DNA from: UBA7359 sp964523895
GTDB taxonomy: Bacteria; Pseudomonadota; Gammaproteobacteria; Eutrophobiales; Eutrophobiaceae
Reading direction: 5' to 3'
Assembly (NCBI GenBank): GCA_964523895.1
Contig: CAZGBJ010000018.1
Coordinates: 1 to 51,857, forward strand
Length of the DNA stretch: 51,857 nucleotides
In this document: positions 35,995-44,746 of the stretch, piece by piece
How the letters are laid out: each line of letters opens with the position of its first letter
How positions within the stretch are numbered: position 1 is the first letter of the stretch
Program-made: the position numbers and the translations under genes
The notes under the pieces: generated by a model
Databases searched by the model: none
What the model saw: the letters and a program-made list of their open reading frames with translations, nothing else
What the model was told of the DNA's origin: nothing

Positions 35995-37110
35995 ATGGAA
36001 CCCTCTCTCCTGGCAGTATTGCCAGGATTGCTAATCTGGCTATCGATTCTTCTTTTACCCTGGCGTCCGTGGAGCACACGGGAATCACTGGATAGCCAGT
36101 CAGACATTCAAAACCGGGATTTATCTGACATCACGGTACTTATTCCAGCCAGGAATGAAGCATTAACCATAGCAGAAACACTTTCCGCACTTAAACAACA
36201 GGGTAACGATTTAAACATTATTCTGGTGGATGATCAGTCTTCCGATAACACTGCCGAACTCGCAAAATCAATCAAACTAAATAAGCTCTCCATTATTTCT
36301 GGAACTGAAATACCCGAAGGATGGAGTGGTAAATTGTGGGCTCTGGAACAAGGACGACAGTATGTCGAAACACCCTATCTTATCTTGCTCGATGCCGATA
36401 TTGTTTTAGAAAAAAATCTTATTCCTGTTGTTTTGGAAAAAGTAAAAAGCGAACAGCTACAAATGCTCTCATTAATGGCCTTTCTAAAAATGCATTCATT
36501 TTGGGAAAAACTATTAATGCCCGCTTTTATTTTTTTCTTCAAATTACTCTACCCGTTCCACCTTTCAAACAAACCGGGTTCAAGAATTGCCGCAGCCGCA
36601 GGCGGTTTTATCTTTATTGGAACAAACGTCCTTGAAGAATTAGGCGGTTTTAACTGTATTAAAGATGCCTTAATTGATGATTGCTCACTGGCCAAACAAG
36701 TGAAACAAAAAAAACATAAAATATGGACAGGCATGACTCATTCGGCCACTAGTATTCGCAGTTATGATACGTTATCAAGTATATGGCAAATGGTGGCCAG
36801 AACGGCATATACACAACTCTTTTATTCACCCTTGTTGTTGCTACTTTGTACCCTGTTGATGATCGCCGCATTTGGACTTCCTATAGCGGCGTTGCTACAA
36901 AGCCAAAGCCTTATTTTTACTATGGGATTGTTCATACTTGGCTTACAAGTAATTTGCTACTTACCCACCTTACGCTACTATTCAATGAATCCGGTGTATG
37001 CGCTGACATTACCATTTATCGGCATGTTATACCTTGTTATGACATGGAGTTCAGCATATCGTTACTATTTTGGTAAAGGTGCCAACTGGAAAGGTCGTTA
37101 CTATAATTGA
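35995..37110 (+). CDS. hpnB: Hopanoid-associated glycosyltransferase, HpnB-like
   Basis: 371 residues. An N-terminal TM segment (about 5-23) is followed by a GT-A family 2 domain: VLIPARNEALTIAETLSALK, ILVDDQSSDNTAE, GWSGKLWALEQG and the metal motif LLDADIV near 133. ALIDDCSLAKQVKQKK holds the later acidic residues. Three to four TM segments end the protein (about 275-360). This is the layout of HpnB. The start ATG abuts the end of the MITE, and the only ribosome-binding-like bases (AGG) are in the MITE terminus. It probably glycosylates a hopanoid or related lipid. Confidence 0.85.
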   Translation: MEPSLLAVLPGLLIWLSILLLPWRPWSTRESLDSQSDIQNRDLSDITVLIPARNEALTIAETLSALKQQGNDLNIILVDDQSSDNTAELAKSIKLNKLSIISGTEIPEGWSGKLWALEQGRQYVETPYLILLDADIVLEKNLIPVVLEKVKSEQLQMLSLMAFLKMHSFWEKLLMPAFIFFFKLLYPFHLSNKPGSRIAAAAGGFIFIGTNVLEELGGFNCIKDALIDDCSLAKQVKQKKHKIWTGMTHSATSIRSYDTLSSIWQMVARTAYTQLFYSPLLLLLCTLLMIAAFGLPIAALLQSQSLIFTMGLFILGLQVICYLPTLRYYSMNPVYALTLPFIGMLYLVMTWSSAYRYYFGKGANWKGRYYN

Positions 37111-37165
37111 AACAAATATGGAAAAATATCGTCAATAGATTAAGTATCAATAAAAACAGAATATA

Positions 37166-37807
37166 ATGAAATCAAAAGATCAGCACATTCAACCTGTCTT
37201 CAAAATATTGTTTGGCATTTATCTGTTTTTTTCGGCAAATCTACTTTCTGCTGAAATCGAACAAAAACAGGAAATACAGGCTCCTGTAAATCAGTTGCAT
37301 GACACACTAATTCACATAATGGAAACTGCTGACTCATCCAGTTTTCAAGATCGTTACGCACTTATGGAGAGCGTCATCACTAATAAATTTAACACTGCTT
37401 TGATATCCAGAGTGGTATTGAGTCGATACTGGAAATCGCTTGATGAAAAAACACAAACTGATTTTATAGCCTTATTCGATCGCTTGACGATATCAACCTA
37501 CGTTAATCGTTTTGATTCGTTTAACGGGGAATCATTCAGGAATATATCTATTGAACCGATGAAAAAGAACAGATTCATGGTAAAAACTGAATTAACGCAA
37601 ATTGACGACAAACCGGTTTCCTTTAATTACATTGTTCAAAATGATAATGAGCAATGGAAGATTATTAGTGTTATTGCTAACGGCATTAACGACTTGTCCC
37701 TGAAACGAGCGGAATATTCATCGGTAATTAAAGATAAAGGCTTTGATGCTCTGGTCACAAGCCTGGAAGAAAAAATCAGTGATTTGCAGCCAAAAACATC
37801 ACAATAA
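37166..37807 (+). CDS. hpnM: MlaC/Ttg2D-family periplasmic protein (HpnM-like)
   Basis: 213 residues. A hydrophobic segment KILFGIYLFFSANLLSA forms a signal peptide. The mature part follows the MlaC/Ttg2D fold: ALMESVITNKFNTALISRVVLSRYWKSL, FIALFDRLTISTYVNRFDSF and WKIISVIANGINDLSLKRAEY. MlaC-type proteins carry phospholipids across the periplasm; members in hopanoid loci are called HpnM. It follows the glycosyltransferase by 55 bases and precedes mlaA, a coherent lipid-transport block. Confidence 0.87.
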   Translation: MKSKDQHIQPVFKILFGIYLFFSANLLSAEIEQKQEIQAPVNQLHDTLIHIMETADSSSFQDRYALMESVITNKFNTALISRVVLSRYWKSLDEKTQTDFIALFDRLTISTYVNRFDSFNGESFRNISIEPMKKNRFMVKTELTQIDDKPVSFNYIVQNDNEQWKIISVIANGINDLSLKRAEYSSVIKDKGFDALVTSLEEKISDLQPKTSQ

Positions 37808-37900
37808 TGGACATTATAAATTGTCTCACCAACCAAGGTATGGCAATATCCGCCGTTACTAAATAGTAACTGCACCAACAGATTACATGAGAGAAGCAAG

Positions 37901-38680
37901 ATGACTGGATCGCATTTATTTAACTTATCAAAGCACCTTATTTTTATTGGCATTCTGTCCATAGTGGCGGGTTGTGCTACTACACAAACTTCAGATGACG
38001 TTGGCAATGTTGATTCACTCGAATCGACAAACCGTGTGTTTTTTGATGTCAACGAAACACTGGACAAACATCTGATGAAGCCCATCGCTGAAACATATGT
38101 GGAAATGACCCCTGCTGTTATCAGAACCAGTGTCACCAATTTTTTCGATAATCTGACTTATCTTAATGTTATTTTAAATGATTTTTTACAAGGTAAATTT
38201 GATCAGGGTCTCACTGATATACTTCGTTTTACCTATAATTCGATTTTTGGCATTGCAGGTCTTTTTGATGTTTCCACGGCTGCGGGAATGCCTGCAAATG
38301 ATGAAGATTTTGGACAAACGCTTGCTGTTTGGGGATTTGATTCAGGCTCTTATCTTTATATTCCATTTTTAGGGCCAAATACAGTTCGTGATGTAACGGA
38401 CACAGTTCCAAGTACATTCTTGAACCCATTTTTTTACATTACCAGTACAATTTTATATCCAGTCAGTGCACTAAATGCGATAAATACCAGAGCAAATCTG
38501 CTAGAAGCATCAAATCTTCGTGATGAAGCAGCTATTGATCCTTATTCCTTCACCCGCGAAGCTCATCTGCAACAACGTGAATTTCTCATTTACGATGGCA
38601 ATCCGCCTGTAACGGGTTACGATGATATTTTCAGTGATGCCGACGATGAAGAATCAGGTGGAACATTGGTAATCGAATAG
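37901..38680 (+). CDS. mlaA: MlaA/VacJ-family outer-membrane lipoprotein
   Basis: 259 residues. The lipobox IVAGC gives a lipidated C25. The VacJ domain has ESTNRVFFDVNETLDKHLMKPI, FFDNLTYLNVILNDFLQGKF, DFGQTLAVWGFDSGSYLYIPFLGP and DPYSFTREAHL. It removes phospholipids from the outer leaflet of the outer membrane, delivering them to an MlaC-type carrier, here probably the product of the preceding gene. AGAGAAGC precedes the ATG. A strong hairpin follows 36 bases after the stop. Confidence 0.92.
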   Translation: MTGSHLFNLSKHLIFIGILSIVAGCATTQTSDDVGNVDSLESTNRVFFDVNETLDKHLMKPIAETYVEMTPAVIRTSVTNFFDNLTYLNVILNDFLQGKFDQGLTDILRFTYNSIFGIAGLFDVSTAAGMPANDEDFGQTLAVWGFDSGSYLYIPFLGPNTVRDVTDTVPSTFLNPFFYITSTILYPVSALNAINTRANLLEASNLRDEAAIDPYSFTREAHLQQREFLIYDGNPPVTGYDDIFSDADDEESGGTLVIE

Positions 38681-38715
38681 ATTACCTATTCAATAAACAG
38701 ATAAATAGAGCATTC

Positions 38716-38760
38716 ATAAATAAGCCGTTTTAGGAATTTATCCTAAAACGGCTTATTTAT
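38716..38760. terminator. Strong hairpin terminator after mlaA
   Basis: A perfect 20-bp inverted repeat (ATAAATAAGCCGTTTTAGGA and its complement) around ATTTA. The GC-containing centre with T-rich flanks (TTATTTATTTAA follows) fits an intrinsic terminator for the hpn–mlaA transcript. Confidence 0.75.
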
Positions 38761-38850
38761 TTAACATTTATAAATTTCTGCTGAACTCTGGTATAAACCT
38801 TCCGCTCTAACTCCCAAAATACATCATAAATATTTTAGGGAGTATATCGC

Positions 38851-39300
38851 ATGAATAAACTAGCTCATCTTGGCCTCATTGCCAGTATGGTAATGCTCTC
38901 GGCATGCAACCCTACCAAGCAAGATATTGGCGGCCTTATAGGTGCTGGCACAGGAGCCTATGTAGGCAGTCAAATTGGAAACGGAACCGGACAACTTGCA
39001 GCGGTTGCCATAGGGGCATTATTAGGTGGTTATCTTGGTGGTAGTCTTGGCGAAAATATGGATGAACTGGATCGCCGCCGTGCAAACAGTACTCTTGAAA
39101 CAAGCCCGACCGGGACAACCGTCGCCTGGAACAATCCAGATACAGGGGTAGGATATAAAGTCACTCCCACCAACACCTACGAAGAAGCATCAGGCCCTTG
39201 CCGTGATTACACCACCGAAGCTGTTATTGAAGGTCGTGCAGAAGTGGTACACGGAACAGCGTGTAGACAAGCGGATGGAAGTTGGCACGCCGTTAATTAA
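38851..39300 (+). CDS. Glycine-zipper surface lipoprotein
   Basis: 149 residues. Signal peptide with lipobox MLSAC (lipidated C19). Residues about 27-65 are a glycine-zipper 2TM-type segment (GGLIGAGTGAYVGSQIGNGTG and LLGGYLGGSLGE). The C-terminal part carries CRDYTTEAVIEGRAEVVHGTACRQ, as in the 17-kDa surface antigen/RT0821-like family. It is anchored in the outer membrane, with a likely structural or envelope role. TAGGGAG precedes the start by about 9 bases. Flanked by a terminator and a repeat, it appears monocistronic. Confidence 0.85.
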   Translation: MNKLAHLGLIASMVMLSACNPTKQDIGGLIGAGTGAYVGSQIGNGTGQLAAVAIGALLGGYLGGSLGENMDELDRRRANSTLETSPTGTTVAWNNPDTGVGYKVTPTNTYEEASGPCRDYTTEAVIEGRAEVVHGTACRQADGSWHAVN

Positions 39301-39331
39301 TTCTGAGTTTTAATTTACAAAAAACAAATAT

Positions 39332-39464
39332 GCCACAGAGGAAGAAGAGAACACAGAGAAAAACTAAATAATAAAATCACATAAAAAGCAGATTTCAATA
39401 ATATACCAAAGAAAAATATATTCTTTTATTTTCTCTACTCTGCGTCCTCTGAGTTCTCTGTGGC
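39332..39464. repeat. Imperfect inverted repeat (GCCACAGAG type)
   Basis: Arms beginning GCCACAGAG at 39332 and, on the minus strand, at 39464 enclose AT-rich DNA, with internal CACAGAGAA and CTCAGAGGA blocks. This is the form of widespread palindromic intergenic repeats. It sits in the 204-base convergent spacer between the lipoprotein gene and glcF and could terminate both. Confidence 0.6.
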
Positions 39465-39504
39465 TAATTATTTTTATTAACTAAAAGCCACACAAATTAA
39501 ACTT

Positions 39505-40722
39505 CTAGTCTATTAATTCAGCGACCTCTTCAATCCAGTGCCTTACTGGCACTGGGCTCACTTGCTGCAAGTGCTGATGACAGCCTATATTTGCAGTTAG
39601 AATCATTTCGGGTTTGCCCTGCATCAAGTTATCAATTTTGTTTTTTTGTAATTTGCTTGCTATTTCTTTTTCCAATAAGGAGTAAACGCCTGCAGATCCA
39701 CAACACAAATGTGAGTCCGCAACTTCTGTCAAATTAAATCCCAGTTTTGTTAACAATCTTTCGGTAACACCATCCAGTTTCTGACCATGCTGCAATGTAC
39801 AGGGACTTTGAAAAGCGATTTCTTTTGGCGCTTCCATTTTTAATTTGTCCAAATCAAATTCCTGTAAATATTCAGAAATATCTTTTGTTAGTGATGATAT
39901 CTTTTCAGCCTTACTCGCATACTCTTCATCATCTCGGAGTAAATAGCCATAGTCTTTTATATGCACACCACAACCACTGGCAGAACTGATAATAGCTTCT
40001 GAGCCAGATTCAATTGATGGCCAGAATAAATCAATATTATGTCGCATGAATTCTGCGGCCTGCTCTTCTGCATTAAGGTGATGGCTCAAAGCACCGCAAC
40101 ATTGTTCGTCATCAATTTCAATTGCAGAAACATCTAAATGATTTAATACTTTTATCAGCGATTGATTTATTTCTGGCGCTAACGCCGGTTGCACACAGCC
40201 AGAGAAAAGAATAACTTTTCGAGTATGATTCCTGGAATTAAATGCCACATTTTTTACTGAATAAGTAGGAATTTTATTTCGATATGTCTCTGGAAGAAAA
40301 GGCCGAAATATCTGCCCGAGCTTTAATAAAATGTTAAATCTCTTTTTGTAAGGTAACGATTGCAACAATAAAAAACGAAACAAATTTTTATGCCAAGGAC
40401 GTGATACCTTTTTCTCTACATAGTGCCGACCAATATCGAGTAGTTTCCCGTATTCAACACCGGAAGGGCATGATGTTTCACAAGCACGACAAGTCAAACA
40501 ACGATCTAGATGCTTCATCGTTTGATTTGAAACCGCTTCACCTTCCAGCATTGATTTAATCAGATATATACGTCCGCGTGGACCATCAAGCTCATCGCCT
40601 AATAATTGATACGTAGGACAAGTTGCCGTACAAAAGCCACAATGGACACAAGAACGTAAGATACGTTCGGCTTCCTGTCCATGAGCAGTGTCAGCAATTG
40701 ATTGTTCGATAAATGTTTGCAT
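39505..40722 (-). CDS. glcF: Glycolate oxidase iron-sulfur subunit
   Basis: 405 residues. Two 4Fe-4S motifs, C25-x2-C-x2-C-x3-C (CVHCGFCTATC) and C75-x2-C-x2-C-x3-C (CLTCRACETSC), are followed by two CCG domains (EQCCGALSHH and SHLCCGSAGVYSL). It passes electrons from glycolate oxidation toward the respiratory chain. It lies 5 bases after glcE, so it is translationally close to its partner. glcD is on the same strand but separated by a convergent gene and a repeat element. Confidence 0.93.
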   Translation of the reverse strand: MQTFIEQSIADTAHGQEAERILRSCVHCGFCTATCPTYQLLGDELDGPRGRIYLIKSMLEGEAVSNQTMKHLDRCLTCRACETSCPSGVEYGKLLDIGRHYVEKKVSRPWHKNLFRFLLLQSLPYKKRFNILLKLGQIFRPFLPETYRNKIPTYSVKNVAFNSRNHTRKVILFSGCVQPALAPEINQSLIKVLNHLDVSAIEIDDEQCCGALSHHLNAEEQAAEFMRHNIDLFWPSIESGSEAIISSASGCGVHIKDYGYLLRDDEEYASKAEKISSLTKDISEYLQEFDLDKLKMEAPKEIAFQSPCTLQHGQKLDGVTERLLTKLGFNLTEVADSHLCCGSAGVYSLLEKEIASKLQKNKIDNLMQGKPEMILTANIGCHQHLQQVSPVPVRHWIEEVAELID

Positions 40723-40727
40723 ATTGT

Positions 40728-41786
40728 CTAAAGCTTTTTGTACATTTTTTCCCTGTTTAATATTCGATGTGGATCGAAGGCTTGTTTTAATTCTTGCTGA
40801 AGTTTAAATAGCCCATCTGCCAGAGGTTGAAAAATATCGCCATTACGATCGCCATTACGAAATAATAAAGCACTACCACCTAGCGCTTCTGCCATAGTGA
40901 AAATTTTATTTGCTGGGCGATCAGATGCAAACCAATACTGAGCACCTCCCCAATCGATTAAATATTCATCATTTTCCAGATTAACATTTGATGTGGAAGG
41001 AACTGATAAACGCCATATGGGTTTATCTGAATGAAATATCGGTAAATCATAATCACGTAGTTCTCTCCAAAATTTCCTGGCTTCTTTATATTCCTCGAAA
41101 CCATCTGCTTTTAAAGACTCTTTAACAACTTTTTCATTGCCGGAAAACCTGACAAACATTGTTTTTCCATCATAACAACTAGCAGAAACAGGAACAGCCC
41201 TGGAAGCTATTTCATGTATTTTATCCAATGCTTTTTGTAAGGACATTTCTTTAAAACCTGTTAATTCAAATTCAGGGATGGGTAATACTTTTAATGTGAC
41301 TTCAGTAATAATGCCCAATGTACCGAATGCACCGGTCATCAATCGAGACAGGTCATAACCTGCAACATTTTTCATTACCTGTCCGCCAAACGATAATTCC
41401 TTAGCTAGACCATTGATACAACGAACGCCAAGAACAAAATCACGTACGGAACCGGCATAAGGACGACGCGGACCACTTAAACCTGTGGCAACAACACCGC
41501 CCATTGTTGTTTTTTCATTAACTTCGGCTGGTTCGAATGCCAGCATTTGGCCTTGTTCAGCCAACAGTTGTTTGACATCACTGAGTAAGGTTCCGGCTTT
41601 AACAGTAATATAAAGCTCAGTCGGCTCATAACTGATAACACCAGTATAATCAGCCATTTCAATTTGCGTTCCAGTGATGTTTCTTGCCATGAACGATTTG
41701 CTGCCGCCGCCGATAATATCAAGTGGCTGCCCCTGCTCTATTGCGGCTAATATCTGCTCTTTAATTTTGATTATTTTCTGCTGCAT
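40728..41786 (-). CDS. glcE: Glycolate oxidase FAD-binding subunit
   Basis: 352 residues. A short PCMH-type FAD domain with IIGGGSKSF, TVKAGTLLSDVKQLLAEQGQ, TMGGVVATGLSGPRRPY and GRVMKN-type GGQVMKNVAGYDLSRLMTGA. It is shorter than GlcD, as usual for GlcE. It assembles with GlcD and GlcF into membrane-associated glycolate dehydrogenase, making glyoxylate. It is upstream of glcF and divergent from the GGDEF regulator across a 136-base spacer. Confidence 0.92.
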   Translation of the reverse strand: MQQKIIKIKEQILAAIEQGQPLDIIGGGSKSFMARNITGTQIEMADYTGVISYEPTELYITVKAGTLLSDVKQLLAEQGQMLAFEPAEVNEKTTMGGVVATGLSGPRRPYAGSVRDFVLGVRCINGLAKELSFGGQVMKNVAGYDLSRLMTGAFGTLGIITEVTLKVLPIPEFELTGFKEMSLQKALDKIHEIASRAVPVSASCYDGKTMFVRFSGNEKVVKESLKADGFEEYKEARKFWRELRDYDLPIFHSDKPIWRLSVPSTSNVNLENDEYLIDWGGAQYWFASDRPANKIFTMAEALGGSALLFRNGDRNGDIFQPLADGLFKLQQELKQAFDPHRILNREKMYKKL

Positions 41787-41922
41787 AACATCAATTTAGT
41801 TTCATATTTAAAATATACTGAAAATTCAGTCACATAAAGGATATATTTTATTAAAGTTTATTTATTCTTAGCCGAAACAATAATAATCACCGATTTTACT
41901 GTATATCGTATAACAAAAAACT

Positions 41923-42882
41923 ATGAAGATATTGCTCGCGGAAGACTCAAAATCAATGATGCTGACGACAACGGCAATTATTAATCAATCTGCTCATGAA
42001 GTAGTTCAAGCTTTTGATGGGAAAGAGGCATTGTCTCTTTATTACTCTGAAGAACCTGAACTCATTTTACTTGATATAGAAATGCCTGAATTGAACGGCT
42101 TTCAAGTTGCAGAAAGAATTCGTGCTGAAGATAGCGATAAATGGGTGCCTATTATTTTCTTAACCAGTCATAGAGATGATGAGCACTTATCACAGGGGAT
42201 TAAGTCGGGTGGAGACGATTATCTTACCAAGCCTGTGAGTCAGGTTGTACTAACTTCGAAATTAATAGCAATGCAACGTATTTTGGAAATGCAAAATAAA
42301 CTTTCTTCTATGACAAGAGAGTTATCAGAAGTAAACGATAAATTGCGTCGAAGTGTTATTACTGATCCATTAACAGGTGCGAAAAACCGTCTCTATATGG
42401 ATGAATGCATTAAACACGAATGGTATCGTGCTATGCGTAATAAAACGGAATTATCAGTTCTTCTTCTTGACGCTGATAATTTTAAAACATTGAATGATAC
42501 AAACGGACATCAGGCAGGAGACAAATGCCTGATTGATCTTGTAAAAATAATGAGTTCACATTTAAAACGGGCAACCGACGTGCTTTGCCGTTATGGTGGA
42601 GATGAGTTTGAAATAATATTACCTGATACATCATCTATAGATGCTATGCGTATTGCTGAACAAATAAGACAAAGTATTGACGATACTAAGTTCGTTAACG
42701 AAACAGATACGCCTGTAAAAATAACTGCCAGCATTGGTAGTGCTTCGTGCATACCCGATAAATCAATATCGTATTCTGAATTTTTAAATTACGCCGACAA
42801 GGCACTCTATACAGCTAAAAATGCAGGACGAAATTGTATTGTTGAATCCGAAATTTCTAAAAATAGAAACGTAGCTGCGTAA
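41923..42882 (+). CDS. Response regulator with diguanylate cyclase (REC–GGDEF)
   Basis: 319 residues. The receiver domain (1-about 120) has the acidic pocket AEDS, phospho-acceptor D51 in LLDIEMPELNG, and LTKP with the conserved Lys. A coiled linker (about 122-145) leads to a GGDEF domain (about 150-310) with intact active site RYGGDEFEI. An upstream RATD forms an inhibitory RxxD site five residues before it. It should make cyclic di-GMP when phosphorylated and be product-inhibited. No histidine kinase is nearby. It separates glcEF from glcD and has no evident link to glycolate use. Confidence 0.93.
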   Translation: MKILLAEDSKSMMLTTTAIINQSAHEVVQAFDGKEALSLYYSEEPELILLDIEMPELNGFQVAERIRAEDSDKWVPIIFLTSHRDDEHLSQGIKSGGDDYLTKPVSQVVLTSKLIAMQRILEMQNKLSSMTRELSEVNDKLRRSVITDPLTGAKNRLYMDECIKHEWYRAMRNKTELSVLLLDADNFKTLNDTNGHQAGDKCLIDLVKIMSSHLKRATDVLCRYGGDEFEIILPDTSSIDAMRIAEQIRQSIDDTKFVNETDTPVKITASIGSASCIPDKSISYSEFLNYADKALYTAKNAGRNCIVESEISKNRNVAA

Positions 42883-42887
42883 GGATG

Positions 42888-43143
42888 CTTCCGAAATTAG
42901 GATTTTTTATCGTGAGAGCAAGAAAGCACCGCGCGCACGACTGCATGGATGCAGGAGGTAGAGCGACGCAGGAAGCCAAAGCCGAGAACCATCATTTAGA
43001 ATGAATGAGGGCAGTTTTTTGCTCCTGCAAAAATTGCATTCCCACCATCCATGGCGATCATTCGAGCACGTAGCTGACGCCTCTTACCGTGAATAATTTA
43101 TAAAGAACGGCATATTAATCGCGAAAAAAGACATTTTCGGAAG
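42888..43143. repeat. Composite inverted GGA-hairpin repeat F
   Basis: Ends CTTCCGAAA (42888-42896) and TTTCGGAAG (43135-43143) are inverted. The left half on the plus strand (42933-42986) is homologous to repeat A and has CTGC-ATGGAT-GCAG (42941-42954). The right half on the minus strand has CGCC-ATGGAT-GGTG (43043-43056) and TTTTTGC-AGGA-GCAAAAA (43016-43033), homologous to repeat B. Each half is in sense orientation to the gene that ends next to it: the GGDEF gene on the left, glcD on the right. Confidence 0.8.
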
Positions 43144-43149
43144 TATTCT

Positions 43150-44592
43150 TTAGAAACGTTCAAGATCAGGAAATTTATCTTCTCCGTTATGCACATGCAT
43201 CGCACCAAATTCCGCACAGCGATTTAAAGTAGGAACTGCCTTGCCTGGATTTAACAATCCTTTTTTATCAAATGCCGCTTTTACTGCATGAAATTGTTCC
43301 AGCTCATCTTCACTAAATTGAACACACATTTCCCGTATCTTCTCTACACCGACACCATGTTCACCAGTAATAGTCCCTCCTACTGAAATACATAACTCAA
43401 GAATTTCACTACCGAAACTTTCAGCACGTTTTAATTCGCCTGGAACTGCAACGTTGTATAAAATTAATGGATGTAAATTTCCATCACCCGCATGAAAAAC
43501 ATTAACCACAGCAAGTTGGTATTTTTCAGAAAACATATTTATTTTGGATAACACTTCAGCAATGTGCTTTCGAGGAATCGTACCATCCATACAATAAAAA
43601 TCTGGCGCAATTCGACCTACCGCTGGAAATGCTGCTTTTCGCCCTAGCCAGAATCGTTGTGACTCATCTTCATCACGCGCAACACGAACTTCAATCGCAC
43701 CGTATCCATTTAATAAATTTTCAACTTTACTTATGCTTGTTAGCAGCTCTTCTTCAGAACCATCAAGCTCGCAGAGTAAAATCGCTTCTGCTTCGGTGGG
43801 ATAACCGGCATGAATATAATCTTCAACTGCACAAATTCCGGCCTTATCCATCATTTCCAATCCTGCTGGAATAATACCATTGGCAATTATGCCGGCAACA
43901 CTGTTTCCCGCTTTTTCAATATCATCAAATGCAGCGAGCAAAACCCGACTATACGGCGGCTTCGGAAGTAGCTTCACTGTCACTTCAACAATCACACCCA
44001 GCATTCCTTCTGAACCGGTAAATAAAGCAAGCAAATCATAACCGGGAGAATCTAATGCATGACTACCAATGGTGATCAACTCACCATCCATTGTAATAAT
44101 TTTTAACTGTAAAATATTGTGTACAGTTAGTCCGTATTTCAAACAATGAACACCACCGGAATTTTCTGCAACGTTACCACCAATTGTGCAAGCAATTTGA
44201 GATGAAGGATCAGGCGCATAATAAAGGCCATACGGTTTGGCAGCTGTAGATATTGCCAGATTTCGAACACCAGGCTGAACACGTGCCGATCTTTGTATTG
44301 GATCAATGTCGACTATCTGATCAAACTTAGCCAAGCTTAATAGTACGCCCTGTTTATGTGGCATTGCGCCACCCGACAAACCGGTTCCAGCACCACGAGC
44401 CACAACTGGAATATCATTGGCGTAGCAATAACGCAATACAGATTGAACCTGTTCGACCGTACTCGGTAAAATCACACATCCCGGCATAACCCGATGGGAA
44501 GATAAAGCATCACATTCGTAAACACGCCGGGACTCTTCACTGAGAAGAAGCGCGTCATCTGGCAGAAATTGCCTTAATTCATCAAATTTCAT
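43150..44592 (-). CDS. glcD: Glycolate oxidase, catalytic FAD subunit
   Basis: 480 residues. FAD-binding PCMH domain with VVARGAGTGLSGGAMPH, CTIGGNVAENSGGVHCLKYG and LFTGSEGMLGVI. The C-terminal FAD-oxidase domain has VFHAGDGNLHPL and GGTITGEHGVGVEK, typical of GlcD/D-lactate dehydrogenase-type enzymes. It oxidises glycolate (or a related 2-hydroxyacid) to glyoxylate. glcE and glcF are present at 39505-41786 but not contiguous: the order on this strand is glcD, repeat F, opposite-strand GGDEF gene, glcE, glcF. Confidence 0.92.
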   Translation of the reverse strand: MKFDELRQFLPDDALLLSEESRRVYECDALSSHRVMPGCVILPSTVEQVQSVLRYCYANDIPVVARGAGTGLSGGAMPHKQGVLLSLAKFDQIVDIDPIQRSARVQPGVRNLAISTAAKPYGLYYAPDPSSQIACTIGGNVAENSGGVHCLKYGLTVHNILQLKIITMDGELITIGSHALDSPGYDLLALFTGSEGMLGVIVEVTVKLLPKPPYSRVLLAAFDDIEKAGNSVAGIIANGIIPAGLEMMDKAGICAVEDYIHAGYPTEAEAILLCELDGSEEELLTSISKVENLLNGYGAIEVRVARDEDESQRFWLGRKAAFPAVGRIAPDFYCMDGTIPRKHIAEVLSKINMFSEKYQLAVVNVFHAGDGNLHPLILYNVAVPGELKRAESFGSEILELCISVGGTITGEHGVGVEKIREMCVQFSEDELEQFHAVKAAFDKKGLLNPGKAVPTLNRCAEFGAMHVHNGEDKFPDLERF

Positions 44593-44746
44593 TCGTTTAT
44601 TTTATGCTGATTCGGCCTAAACAGCACAGTAATTCCTTGTTTTTTGGGAGTATTTCATCCATACAGGAAAATAAGATAATGATATAATCAAATCATCCGA
44701 ATTGTTACCTAATATAAATTACAGATATATATGGCGCTGAATTCCC

